Shown: positions 11,567 through 23,228 of the stretch, in pieces | Numbering within the stretch: position 1 is the stretch's first letter | Layout of the letters: the number at the start of each line of letters is the position of its first letter | Made by a program: the position numbers and the translations under genes | The notes under the pieces: generated by a model | The model's input: the letters and a program-made list of their open reading frames with translations, nothing else | Told to the model about the DNA's origin: nothing | Databases searched by the model: none | Assembly: GCA_029378245.1 (NCBI GenBank) | Contig: JARKIF010000009.1 | Location: 2,356,001-2,420,000, forward strand | Length of the DNA stretch: 64,000 nt | Direction of reading: 5' to 3' | Source of the DNA: Roridomyces roridus | Taxonomy: Eukaryota; Basidiomycota; Agaricomycetes; Agaricales; Mycenaceae

Positions 11567-13397
11567 TCAATAAGTACTATGTCCCTTTCTCGCGCGATAT
11601 TGGATATGTACTGGTCGCTCGGGCTCGGGCAACTTGAACAATTGAACGACATTGGGGGAAGGAATGCGCCGTAACGAGGCTCCAGTTTCATCTGCGATGG
11701 TGAAGTCGTACTTGGCCACGAGGAGGACGAGCATCATTTTGATCTCGAGCAGCGCAAGACGTTTCCCGACACAGGCGTGGCGGCCTGCACCAAATCCGAC
11801 GAAGCTGGTCCCGTGTATTTTGCGCCCCTCTACTTCCTCTGGCAAAAACCGTTCAGGGTCGAAACGGTCGGGGTTGGGGAAGATGTCGGGATTATGGTGC
11901 AAATCGGCGGCGTGAAACATGATGAATGCCCCGTTCTTTATATGAACGCCATCTTGGACGATATCCCCTCCTATGTTTCGCCGAATGAAGGGGCCCAATT
12001 GGAATCGCAGAACTTCGTTCACCACAAGCTCTATGGATGGCAATTTCTCATCCAAGACGTCCAGTGGGACCCCAGCCATCGCGTTGACCAAGCTGGTGGA
12101 ATTTTCGAGATCGTTTTCACGCAGGAACGTGGCAACTTCTGCCAAAACGCGTGCTTTCCACTCGGCATGGTGCTCGAGGTAAACAAGCGCCCAGGCAAAG
12201 ACATTCGCGGTGTTGACGACCGAAGCAAAGAGGATGCTGGCAATAATCTGTGATCTATCGTTAGACAGAGTACGGAGGTTGAAACCAGCTACTGACCCGT
12301 GCAACTTCAGAGACGGGGTAATTCTGTTTGATTAGATCTTGCAGGGGGTCCTCTTCGTCAATGTCCGATCGTTGGCGTTCGAATTCGACCAGACTTTTCG
12401 TCATGCGATATAGTTGAATTCCTGCGAGAAAACGACGAACTCTTGCTGGCGTTGGCACCCAAGGGAAAAGGAGGGCCGAGGGCGTGGCGCCATCGTCCAA
12501 GCGGTCGAAGATATTGATGAGGGTTGCTACGGTTTTCGGATTGCTGGCCAAGTGCTGACATCCACAAAGAGGTAAAGATATCGCGAATACCATCTATGTA
12601 TTATGATGGGAATCGTGATGGCGTTGAACCGACAAGAACTCTACCTGGTTCATGGATTTGAATAGATCTACGCTGCCTTGGCCCCCCCATGACTCGTGGC
12701 ATGCAACTATAGCGTTCAATACTGTGGCGTAGTCTGAATACGATCAGACGAGAAGATCAACGCTAAACAGAGGACTCGTACGTTTCTCGAGCAGGCCCGT
12801 GCGACTGAAACTCGCCAGAACAGGACCCCAAGTTTGGTCTTCCTTGAGTTGTGTGTGGGGCAGGAAATCTTTTAATTGAGGGTTCTAGAATGTCCGGTCA
12901 GAATGAAGGACCAATATATGCGAGGTAGCATACTAATAGCTTGTAGCCACTCAAGAAGTCCATGCCTGCAGGTACAATGTTGGTGAAGCCATTGAAATGG
13001 CACTTGCTCACACACCCTTGGAATAAAATATATCTCGTCCCGTGAGACCTCGAACGACAATTACCAGGTCCTGAACAAGTTGAATAAAGCGATCGTAGCC
13101 AATAATTGAGCCACGAACCGAGAGAATCCAGAAAGAGAACATGCCCCCAGCGGCCCATTCCTTGCAAGCGGAGAGGAATGCGGGAGGATGCAAGAAGAAA
13201 GAGAGTGTCCCAATGTAGACGAAGGTTTTGAACGGTGCAGCTTGAATGGTGCTCGAAGTAGAACGCGTAGCAGTATCTTGAGCCAATTTTGGCCTTGGGT
13301 AGTGGTGGCGAAGATATGCAGAGAGCATTTGGTGCAAGCCCAAGACGGTCAACGCCGCCGCGCTGAGAGCAAAAAGCATTTCGGTGTGCGAGTTCAA
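11567..13397 (-). CDS. Cytochrome P450 monooxygenase with atypical I-helix
   Basis: This is a membrane-anchored microsomal P450. Met 13397 opens a hydrophobic anchor (MLFALSAAALTVLGL). After several short introns come LASNPKTVATLINIFDRLDDG, LFPWVPTPARVRRF, the I-helix ASILFASVVNTANVFAW, the K-helix ELVVNEVLRFQ (ExxR), the PDRFDPERF meander and the heme loop FGAGRHACVGKR with the Cys ligand. The I-helix lacks the usual (A/G)Gx(D/E)T and has Asn-Thr instead, as in CYP7/CYP8-like enzymes, where oxygen activation differs. All exons examined join in frame. It is the first gene of the accessory block and is divergent with the second P450. Confidence 0.88.
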
Positions 13398-14614
13398 GCT
13401 TAGAGATGGTCAAGTGGCCGTAAACTGTTGCCTTTCGGATTCATTGCACGATGAGATCTGAAAACCACTTACAGTTCTGGCCCAAGTGGTTCGGCCCCCA
13501 TTGATCGTCTGCAGAAGTCCCCTTGAAACAGAACAGCTCACCCCGAATCACATCTGAAAAGAAGCATCTTTTTCGTTGCTGAGCGCCCAAGAGGCTGTTG
13601 AAAGAAGAAACAATGGCGGAGCCTCGGAGCCGATTCAGGTTGATCCGAGATTGGTCGACCTCTGCTTGATCTCGCCACTCTTGCTGTACCAAGTGCCTCG
13701 TTACTCAGGCCTCAGGCCTGGGTAAGGCCATCCAACCAGAGTAGGGCATCCAACTAGATGGCCCCTGCATCTTACCCGACGATGCTCCAGGTTATGCAGC
13801 CTTCGGAGGAATTCGAACAACTCGGTCCGTGCCGTCTTTCGTCAACACAACTAGGCACGACTCTGGTGCTTCGCAACCGCACTCGCTGTCTCCGGCTGAT
13901 CCGTTTTCCACAAACTTCGTCCACGCCTCAACTGCGAAGATCATCTTTCAGAGTTGAACCAGTTCATCTCAGGCTGTCTGTTAGCATTCATCTTCTCCCG
14001 TCTGCCGGACGGAATCAATTCACCTGGACCATCTCTTCTTCAGATCGGTTCAAGACTGGTGTCTCCTTCCCTCTTGTGCCATGGTGGCCGTGTCCTGGAG
14101 GAATTCACCCCAAACTTGATTGAAACTTAGTGAATCAAGTTGACCGCTCTGCTATCCGGCTTGGTCACGGTCATGTTACACGCGGGGACATTTCTCCGAA
14201 CGCCGCAGACGATCATCTAGGTTAGAATTAATCAACCCACCTCTTCTTTTGTGCTTGTTCTCTCCGTTTTCCGATCTTTCATTGATTCCTGTGCATCTTT
14301 TGCCGCCACACGGACGAGGACCTCGTGGAACGCGATTAAAGCCAATCTGGTTTCCTTGTGCTGGACTCAGCTCATCGCTATTCAATCAGTATCTTGATAT
14401 TCCGATATGCGGCTGCTGTATCTTTCTGTTCGCCATGTTCCGCGCCATGTACGGAAATTTATCGCCTGCTGTTAAGCACGAGAGAACACCATTTCTGGTC
14501 TTGTTTTCCTCTATGTTTTCGAGAGGCAATGCTTAGTATCGGCGGAGATATTAAAAGAGCAATCGACAAAAGAAACATATAACTCTTACTGACCCGACTT
14601 TTCATCAGCACAGA
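13398..14614. other. Intergenic region between divergent P450 genes
   Basis: This 1.2 kb holds the promoters of both P450s. There is a small palindromic patch aggcctcaggcct at about 13707-13719. Readings such as 13758-14123 have no family features. No RNA gene or transposon was seen. Confidence 0.5.
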
Positions 14615-16780
14615 ATGGTCCTCTACAGTTACTCGATGGCATTGAGTATCGTACTCCTGGCGATATACGCCCTTCGAAAGCTATTCCGCGGTGTTCGGGT
14701 ATGCCGCAGCATTTGTCTCGTACTTCAATTTTCTCACTTGCATTTCAGATTCTAGGCAATACTCCCGGGTTGCGTGTGCCTGTGGCTCCGATATCGTTAA
14801 TTGCCCCGCTTTTCCCCTGCTGTTGGATCAATCCGGGACTTGAATGGCATTGGAAATGGAGAAACCAGAGTATGTCTCCTCCTCACGACATTCTCGAGCT
14901 GACATGGCTTCAACAGTTTATCAACGGTTCGGCTCCGAGTGTTTATCCATGGTTCCCTTCCTCTTCGGTCCCGCATTCCTCTATACCTCGTCTGTTGAAG
15001 TCGCACAACAAATTCTTGCAAACCCGATCTTCCAGAAATCTGCCCAGTTTGTCACCCCCGTTTCGTTCGTATTCTCTACCAGATTTCATACATCATCATA
15101 TTAACCTGATCTCCAGCCAATACGGCTCCAACTTGTTCACCACGAATGGTTCGGAGTGGAAGCGTCATCGACGAATCATGGGTCCAGCATTTACAGCTGA
15201 AACGTGGGTATCTCTTCCAAAATGTCTGTTCATTGACTAACGCTACTAGGTACGCCATGGTCTGGGACGAGACGGCGTCCGTATATCATGAAATGTGCGC
15301 CGCTGAGGGCTGGGACACTATGAAGGTGGTGGATATTCCCATCGTGAACGATATCACGATGAAGGTGCTCTTGCCCCCGAATTCCAGTCATTTCCCGACA
15401 TTGATTCCCTTTCTAGGTCGCACTCACAGTTCTAACGAGATGTGCATATGGACAACATCTGCCTTGGAACATTTCCGAAGGAGCGATTGATGTCCATCAA
15501 CTAGCGGAGGCTCTCATCATAGTTTCCGAGTCGTTCCTCGAAAGATTCATACTTCCTAGTTGGGCCTTCAAGTTGCCAATCCCGCAGTATGTGTCTACCT
15601 TCCAAGTTATGCGATTTTGCTGACTCAGCATGATATATTTATAGCTTCCGGAAGGTCGAGGCTGCGTATCAGGTCCTGACTCGGCATATGAATGGGTTGA
15701 TTCAAGAATACTGTGTGGGAGACACAGTGGAAGCTAACCGCAGATGCGATGTCTTCAGTCTCCTGCTTGAGGCACGCGAGAGGGAAGGCAAATTATCCAT
15801 GTCCGATAGTGAAATCGTGAGTAGTGTTCATTCTCTTATATTTGTCGCTGGAACCAATTACAGATGGGAAACACGTTCTTCGTTCTATGGGCCGGTCATG
15901 GTGATCAATTTAATTCCTTCATCTTATCCTCAATTCTGAACCGATTTTCGTAAAGAAACAATGTCCCATATTTGGGATGCGACGATGGGCCTGTTGGCTC
16001 TGCATGACGACATTCAGGAAGAAATGTATGCGGAGATTATCCAGGTCTCCCGTGAAACAGATTCAAGTCTGGTGAGATTTCTTCCCTTCGTTTGCGACAC
16101 GCACTCAACCGAGGCCCCATGCTCAGAATTTTGCACAAGCCAGTAAATTGAATAAAATACTGTGCTGCTTTCTAGAGGCGGGTCGTCTATACCGTACGTG
16201 TTTCCGGTGCACGCACGATGGCCGACGTTTGAATTTTGTTCCCAGCCGCAGGATACCTGTTGATGCGGCAAGCAACGGAAGCCACTGTGCTTACCACATA
16301 CGACGCTGATGGCCCAAATGGAAGTATCGCACTAGAGGCGGGCGCCAATGTCTGTATTGACATGATTGGAATGCGTGAGTACCAAACATTATTCTCATAA
16401 AGTCGCCACTCACCCGTATACAATCTAGATTACAATCCCCGTCATTTTCCTCAACCCGAGGAATACCGCCCTTCCAGATGGTTCGGTGTGTCGGAGAGCG
16501 AACTCAGTCTCTTCTCACTGGGACCCCGAGCTTGTCAGCATCTCTCTGTTTTCTCGTTTTGCAATCTACATTCTCACACTCCGAACCAGGCATCGGACGG
16601 AAATTCGCAATGACCGAAGCCTGCTGCTTCCTTTCCCTGTTGCTCAAGGATTGGAAACTCGAGATTGTGCTCAATGAGGGAGAAACTCGAAGCCAGTGGA
16701 GATCGCGTGTGATGCAGCCCAAGGTCAATATGACTTTTGGAGTTGGTGATATGCCGATTCGACTAGTTAAACGTATTTGA
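14615..16780 (+). CDS. Cytochrome P450 monooxygenase, mushroom type
   Basis: The anchor MALSIVLLAIYALRKLF is in exon 1. Then come LGNTPGLRVPVAP, MVPFLFGPAFLYTSSVEVA, NLFTTNGSEWKRHRRIMGPAF (C-helix WxxxR), the I-helix core FVLWAGHETMSHIWD, the ExxR motif EAGR, and PRHFPQPEEYRPSRW. The heme loop FSLGPRACIGRKFA has its Cys codon split by an intron (16534-16589). About eleven introns are needed, one with donor GTTTGT at 15047, and all exons then join in frame. Unlike its neighbour it has the usual AGHET oxygen-activation motif. It probably hydroxylates a hydrophobic metabolite; the substrate is unknown. Confidence 0.88.
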
Positions 16781-17571
16781 ATGAATCCATTGCCTTGTCT
16801 CAACTGCAATTTTGGACTATGTACCTGTCGGCATTATTTTGACCTTGTTTCGACCCACTATGACTTCGGGTGATGGTGAACCTTCGGTGACGGGATGATC
16901 AAGTTCTTGGACAGTATCTCGCCGAAGTTCCGTCTGATATGTCTGTTTGCCATCATGCCGAGTATGGAAATTTGATCTGATTACCGTTTATTCGCTGATC
17001 CGTGACATGACCCGACGGCCATTGCTCAGACACCCACAGTTTGTTGGAATTGGTGTGCTTCGGACGATTCGCATGTGGTACAGCCGCTTACGTAGATCAA
17101 AAGATGGCGATTTTGCTCACCTCCACCCATTTCTTTCGACTTCGACCCCCTTCTTCTCCATTTCTAACACGGTTCATTATTCAAAGTAAAATAATGGATA
17201 ACAAGTTTCAACCGAGTGGACCAAGGTGTACAGAAGAATTATACATAGCGCTAGCGCCGAAGAAAGGAGAGAAGAAAGCCTGAGATTTCCCTGTCAACTT
17301 GAAGGTCTCAACCTCTCAGATAGACCTCTCATTCTTGTACAATTCGTGTTCCTCAGACTGGGGAAGTATGAGTCTTTTGAAATCAAAGGTAAATTCTCAG
17401 ACGAACCATCGGAATACCGGCTCCACTGGCTTCCATAGTCATCGGAGTTGAATTGGTGTTGGTTGTTGTGTGCCGGAAAACCATGGATTGGAAGTTGGTA
17501 TTCCCGATACCGATGACGGAAGGGTTGACCTGTCGGAGGACAACCTGTCTCATATTCAAGCTATGGACTCA
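16781..17571. other. Intergenic, convergent 3' ends
   Basis: Spacer between the stop of the second P450 and that of the DUF6534 gene. No gene, repeat family or RNA was recognised. Confidence 0.5.
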
Positions 17572-19256
17572 TCAGAACATGCAGATGCGATTGAATTCGG
17601 GGACCAACGTCGCCATGAGCGTATTCACGTATGCTAGTGCAACAAAATGAGTCTGAGGTATGGGATGAGATGAGATACTGGGCGCACCCTTGGAAGAACA
17701 AGCATTGAAAAGTTGGAAGACAAGTTTATTTTCCGCTGCGAGGTACTGTGGATGCCGAATCAGTATTATTTATGTCAATCAAGAAGGTTCAGACAGACCG
17801 AAATTAGGGTTGCGACATTGATCGTCCTGTGAAGAACTGTGGGCATTCGAATGATTTGGGAGTTGTTGAATCATACGCAGTGAGAAACCCGCTAGAAATA
17901 ACGAAAATAGTGATCGTGGTGATTGCTTTCTGAGTTCTGAATCGTCAAGTTTAGCATGCACTCTGACACTTGGAGGGCATGACCTACGATTTCAATGCTG
18001 TCTTCCCTTGGTATAGCTGGTATGTCAACGTTATAGCGATGAATATGTCGATGACGCTCGTCGACACATCTCCGGCTATCGCCATCCACTGTGAGCATAC
18101 TCAGAAAGGTCGGTCAAGGTGAAGGCGGGATCATACGTGAAGTTCGGTGAGAGCCGTCAGAAACTTGCCACCAGTATTGCTGTGGGCATATTAGAAATCA
18201 GGAATCGGGGTCAATTCTGGAGTACGTACACCCTCCATGTGGTGACTGAATGCGCCCCAGATGTTAATAAGTATATCAGGCTTGAAAAGATGCAAGTCAC
18301 CAATGGACACAGCTTGAAAGATTGGTGAGTCTGTGTTTAAAAGCCGCCGGAGGAGAAGTACGAACCAAATGGGAATAACGAGGCAACAGCCTGCAAGAGT
18401 GATCAATTCAATGCCAATCTACATACAAAAATGCCACTTACAACAGCAAAGGCCACATAGGTCCATATTGAGGCTTGATTCACTGGTGAACACTATCAGG
18501 TTGAATCTGGGGGTCATCGCGGCCAGGACTCACAGTTTCGTATACGAAATGCCAGGAATCTGGGGTGTATGTTAGAAGGATGGTCTCGACGTCGAGATTA
18601 GCACTTGCAAATGCACGATGAGCCCTATGACGCCCTATGAATGAGATATGAGAGAAAGTCCACAGGATATGTGTCGTTGGACTAACAGTTACCATGGGCT
18701 CCGACTGGGAATCGAAGATTCAGGTACGAACAGCGGGGTATTTGTTGAACTTACGGCTATGCTCCTAGAATTCTGGGTAAGTCATGTAGAAACGAAACCA
18801 CCAATATTTACCAATCGATCTCCTCGAGCGCAATAGGATTACCAAAGTTTGTAACCGAGTACTGGTAGACCCCCGCGGCGAACAGCGCAAGAGAGGCAGA
18901 ATCGAGAATCCTAGGTTGATATTGGGTTTACTTGCGTGGTTTGAAAGCAGCCACCACAAATACCAGAGCGACCCGACTAGTGCTTTCAAGAAGCGCCTAT
19001 CCTTGTCGTACGTGCTGAACTGAAGAATCGATCAGTTTTCGAGAAGGTGAATTGACTGGAAGCGTACGTAGATAATAGTTTGCAGAGTGGTAATGCCATA
19101 GAAACTAGAGAAATTCAGCGAGTAAAAGCAGAGCCCGCGCTCAAACCTACATTGACGAGACCACAACACCTATGAAATCGGCGCCCAATGTGGGATTGAG
19201 GTTGATTTTTGGGAAAGGAGGAAAAGCAGGTGGCAGGCTGGTCGAGTTAGTCGCCA
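17572..19256 (-). CDS. DUF6534-type multi-pass membrane protein
   Basis: The N-terminus MATNSTSLPPAFPPFPKI, then NPTLGADFIGVVVSS, FYGITTLQT and KDRRFLKALVGSLW, is typical of a large basidiomycete-specific family of seven-helix proteins. Further hallmarks are NFGNPIALEEIDW, ASIWTYVAFAV, STSVIDIFIAITLTYQLYQG and the C-terminal VALAYVNTLMATL. Hand splicing with many 45-55 nt introns gives an apparently continuous frame, but several middle exons are uncertain. The function of the family is not established; members often lie beside secondary-metabolism or secretion genes. It shares a 396-bp divergent promoter with the GMC gene. Confidence 0.75.
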
Positions 19257-19652
19257 TGGCTGGAACACTGGGATTTTCGCAGACTAAGCCGGGTTATATG
19301 AAGGCGCCCAACTGGCCACGGGGCTAACGGCGAAATTTTGCTATGCCATTGACAATCGATATCAAGATGGATTTTTTGTTCTGGAGACTTCTCTCATCGG
19401 CGAGCGCGGAACTTTTTTCTGCGGGAACAAGGGAACAAAGGTGGTGGCGTCAAGGTGGCGTAGAAGACTATCAGAGTTAACGGAATCAAACTGATTGATG
19501 ATGCATATATGTCGGGCCGCCACCGGATCGCCATGAAGTTGAACTGGCTCGGTTGACCGATATGCTCTCTCTCCGAAAGCAGTGAACGCTATACTTAACT
19601 TCAGCAATGTATTCTACCCCTACAACTCGGCGCACTGACGCAACTCAGTACC
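19257..19652. other. Divergent promoter of the DUF6534 and GMC genes
   Basis: A 396-bp bidirectional spacer. A gggttatatgaagg stretch near 19291-19304 could act as a TATA element. Nothing else was seen. Confidence 0.35.
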
Positions 19653-21409
19653 ATGTTCTCCTCCTACACCGCCCTCCGTATCGCAGACCTCCGCGACGAG
19701 TACGACTATATCATCGTCGGTGAGGCGGACCCACTCGGATAATCTCCACAAGAACTCACCGTCTGCAGGTGGGGGGACGGCCGGATGTGTCCTGGCTAGC
19801 CGCCTCTCAGAGAACGAGGCTGTCTCTGTCCTCCTTCTCGAACGCGGTCCTCTCTTTTTCTCGGATAGTTCTAGCGTCATCAAGTCCATCGCCCAGACTC
19901 ATGTCGACGGCCGCGAAATCGAGATTAAAGGCGGCAATTGCCTTGGACGCTCCTCGCGAATTAATGCTCTCCTGAGCGGGCTGCCCGCCGAATCTAATGC
20001 TTGGACAAAGTCGGGAACCTGGGACTACGATAACCTGCAGTCCCTGTTTGTCAAATCCGAGACGAATCTGGATTACAATGAACAGTGCGTTATCTCCAGT
20101 CACTTTCCCAACTCATCCCGAATTCCTTGTAGCATAATCAAAGTCTCCTCAGAACTTGGGATACCCTATGATCCCAACTACCCTGCGCTCGGCTGCGCGA
20201 AGATGCACTACAACAGCCAGCGCCCCTCCACCTTTACCGCATTTCTTCCACCCCATGTCGTTCGGTCTCGGGCTCAGAGATTGCACATATGCCCCAACAC
20301 TCTCGTTTCCCGCATCGAGCTAGCCGATCTTACCACGTCTGTCACAACCGAGGGCGTGTGGGTCCAATCGCCCGGTGTTTCACAGCGGAGGCTCATACGG
20401 GCTTGCAACGAAGTCATTCTTTGTGCTGGACCTATAGGTTCACCTCACCTTCTTCTTCTCAGGTGCGAGCAAACAATCACGTCTATTTCATGTTTTGATC
20501 TGTCCCTTTGAAGTGGTATTGGGCCCAACGACCATTTGAGAGAGCATGGTGTCGTCGTGAAGAAGGATTTGCCTGCAGTGGGTTCCAATCTGGCAAGTAC
20601 CCTATCCGGCTTCGGTGACAATATTCTAACTGCAATAAAGCAAGATCCTTTGACCATCCCCGTTTCTGATTCTTTGGCAAAACAGCTTCCCCCAGCTCCT
20701 TGGCTTGTTCTCAAAGAACTCGTCCTCTTCGTATTCTTTGGCCTTGGCCTCCTGCTCTCCCCGGTCTTGGAATTATCTGTGTTTATCCAGTCTCGCCGCC
20801 TTGATGAAAATTTCACGGTGCGCTCCACTGGTCAAGACATGAACAAATTCATTCCGGAAGTCATGCCAGTAGGTCCTGCGTACGAAACAATACATCATCT
20901 CACAGGACATACAGATCGCACGAGCACAAGTCGCAAAATATCCTTGGGGTGTTGTCATGCTGCGACCGGAATCGAGGGGTAGCGTTCGTCTTGCTTCCAT
21001 GGACCCTGAGGCTGCACCAGCCGTGGACCCCAACTATCTCTCGTCCACCCATGATGTTGAAGTCCTCCGCAAGGCCGTTGGATTCGCTCTCCGTCTCAAA
21101 GGCCCGACTCTCGACTACCACACACCGAATGTCAACTCTGACGAGGAAATTGACGGCTACGTCCGAGCGAACTGTCAAAGCACCTATCACTATTCGTCGA
21201 CGTGTAGGATGGGAGCCAGCGATGGGACCTCGGTTGTTGACGAACAGCTGAGAGTTCATGGTATCATAGGCTTGCGGGTCGCTGACTCGAGTGTATTTCC
21301 CGAAAGCCCGAGTACTGATCTTGCTGCGGCGACTGTTGTTATCGCAGAGAAGTGCGCGGATCTGCTGCAAAGTCCTTTCCGTAACCAATATACACGTACT
21401 TGTTCATGA
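19653..21409 (+). CDS. GMC-family FAD oxidoreductase, divergent active site
   Basis: GMC flavoenzymes oxidise alcohols or sugars. The Rossmann motif DYIIVG|GGTAGCVLASRLSE is split by the first intron, and LLLERGP follows. A shortened region leads to THVDGREIEIKGGNCLGRSSRINALL, where the family usually has G-GSSRIN(A/G)M-YTRG. LLLSGIGPNDHLREHGV, YHYSSTCRMG with the catalytic His, and SVFPESPSTDLAAATVV complete it. In related proteins the last block reads SGH-xxP and gives the second catalytic residue; here that His is Asp. The usual SNLQDH motif is also lost (SNLASTL). This suggests changed or weakened catalysis. Confidence 0.82.
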
Positions 21410-21485
21410 ATATATTTTATTCTCGATTTATTCTCCCTCAGTGGTTGCACAAGCGCGCGCTTCGTTGTAAATACACAATCAAGTA

Positions 21486-22721
21486 TTACAGCTTTATGAA
21501 CAAATCGCCCAAAGCGGCAAATTTGATGGACATTCCACCGACCTCGGGGTCAAGGAGCCCTGCCTTGATCTGATTATCCATCCAGATGGGAGTGGTAACG
21601 GTGAACCAAGCCACCACCCAAACAACGCCAACAACTTTCCAAACGACACCACGGAAACCGAGGCGCTTCCCGAGCGTTACGAGGAAATCCTCCAATGTGA
21701 TCCCCATTGCTTGCGTCATGGAGAAGACCAAAGGACCTCGCGAGGGTTGCCGGGTGAGCATGTATTGGCCCAGAGAGTGGATTAATCCGGACACAAAGAA
21801 CGCGGCGAACAATTGGACATATGCAGAGAGCTGACTTCCGGGCTGTAGTCCCATTACTCGATGGGCCAACCATCTTGCATGCGATACGAAAATCTGCGAT
21901 AACATGAATGAAGTGAAGGTTCTTGCTTGTCAGGAAAACTCACCCTCCGCAAAGTCTGATGCCAAAACTTTCTAGACGTCGAGTCAATATTAATTTCCAC
22001 ATCATAAAGAAATGACTGACCCCCAGAAGCTCCGAAGGGTATATATGTGCTCCCACGAGTTGAAAAGATCTGGGCAGTCGTGGTGATTCCAAAGATTGGC
22101 GCCGACAAAGAAGAGTCTGTGGCAACACCCTCGCAGCGAAGCAGCCGCGTAGAGTATAGTCCAGAATAGGGAAACGGACAGGAACTGTTGAAGCAGCCCT
22201 TCGCTCCCTAGCCCACGGCTGCCCGTGTGAAGTACAGGCACGAATCGAGTAGCTCTCCCGGCTCCGTCCAAAAGTAGAGCGTAGAACGCCAAGCGGAAGG
22301 CCTGCGCGAGGAGGAAAGCCCGCCTGGATGAGACGGGCTTGGGTGGGATCGCCGCAGTAGGCTCGTGAAGCCAACCGATTCCGCTGGGATTCAATAAAAG
22401 TTTCGAAACCCAATTATATCGTTCCATAAAGGGTGCGTCGGTGATGGGCGCTAGCTGCTTTACTGGACGAAGTTCATTGTGGACATCCTTCGTAACCAGA
22501 ATATAGTCGGAGGTAGCGAACATCTCGACGGCGAGCGTGTGCCCAGTCAACCAATTCTGTGCGAGGTGGCCGGTAGATGTGTTGAGGAGGAGGTATATGA
22601 GGATGGCGCATAATGGCACAAAAAGAAGGCGCCGTATAGCCAGGACCTTCAGTGCCAGTGCAATATTGAAGGAGATGTGGAATATTAGGAGCAAGATTGG
22701 CGAGAAAGGTCTCAGGGACAT
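21486..22721 (-). CDS. Wax-synthase-like membrane O-acyltransferase (MBOAT-related)
   Basis: This is a multi-pass membrane enzyme expected to transfer an acyl group to an alcohol or terpene hydroxyl. Met 22721 (MSLRPFSPILLLIFH) opens the first membrane helix; an upstream Met at 22844 would add a non-hydrophobic stretch and seems less likely. Family landmarks are LFNSWEHIYTLRSFWG|FWHQTLRR (exon junction inside the active-site region), LAHRVMGLQPGSQLSAYVQLF and FFVSGLIHSLGQYM. Two introns are clear and in frame. Fungal members acylate terpenoids in several mushroom clusters, which fits its place next to P450s. Confidence 0.82.
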
Positions 22722-23228
22722 GGAGTAGACTGCGACGGGGTTCCAAGAGTAAAGACTATGCCGACGGCGCTCACTGAAAGTCTTGGAGCTCAGCCCATCT
22801 GCCAAAAAGGTTGTGACGGAAAACTCAAACAAAACACAGTCCAACGATTCGTGCGCGCGCCACAGCAGTTTTGCGAATTACGGACCTCGGCGGATCGGCG
22901 GAGTCCTTGAGAAAGATATGCCACTGGAGCACCGAGTTTCTGGAGCCTTATAGACGTAAAGGATCATCTGTTACCGATGGAGGAGGCTGCGCAGAACACA
23001 GAAGATTGCAGAGAAATTGCAGCGAGACGATGAGGTTCAGAACCGGAACATAACTCCGATGAACCAGCCCAGTTCGGTGATGCATTCCTCAAGCCGAGCT
23101 GACAGCCTTTGATCTTCTTCTCCCACCTTCGCCCACCATGAATCATGATTCTTCGCCACAGCGGATTCAGGGCTACATAAATTTAGCATTTCTCTCGCAC
23201 GGCTTGAATTCTCTCCTGCAACACAACC
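22722..23228. other. Divergent promoter of the acyltransferase and hydrolase genes
   Basis: About 500 bp without a convincing gene. A tacataaatttagc stretch at 23173-23186, about 45 bp upstream of the hydrolase ATG, is a possible TATA element. Confidence 0.4.

Noticed and set aside
13758..14123. 121-codon ORF between the P450s
   Set aside because: No domain, no splice support and low-quality composition; treated as promoter DNA.
15047..15116. Frameshift in the second P450
   Set aside because: Donor GTTTGT at 15047 gives a 70-nt intron that joins KSA to QYGSNLF in frame.
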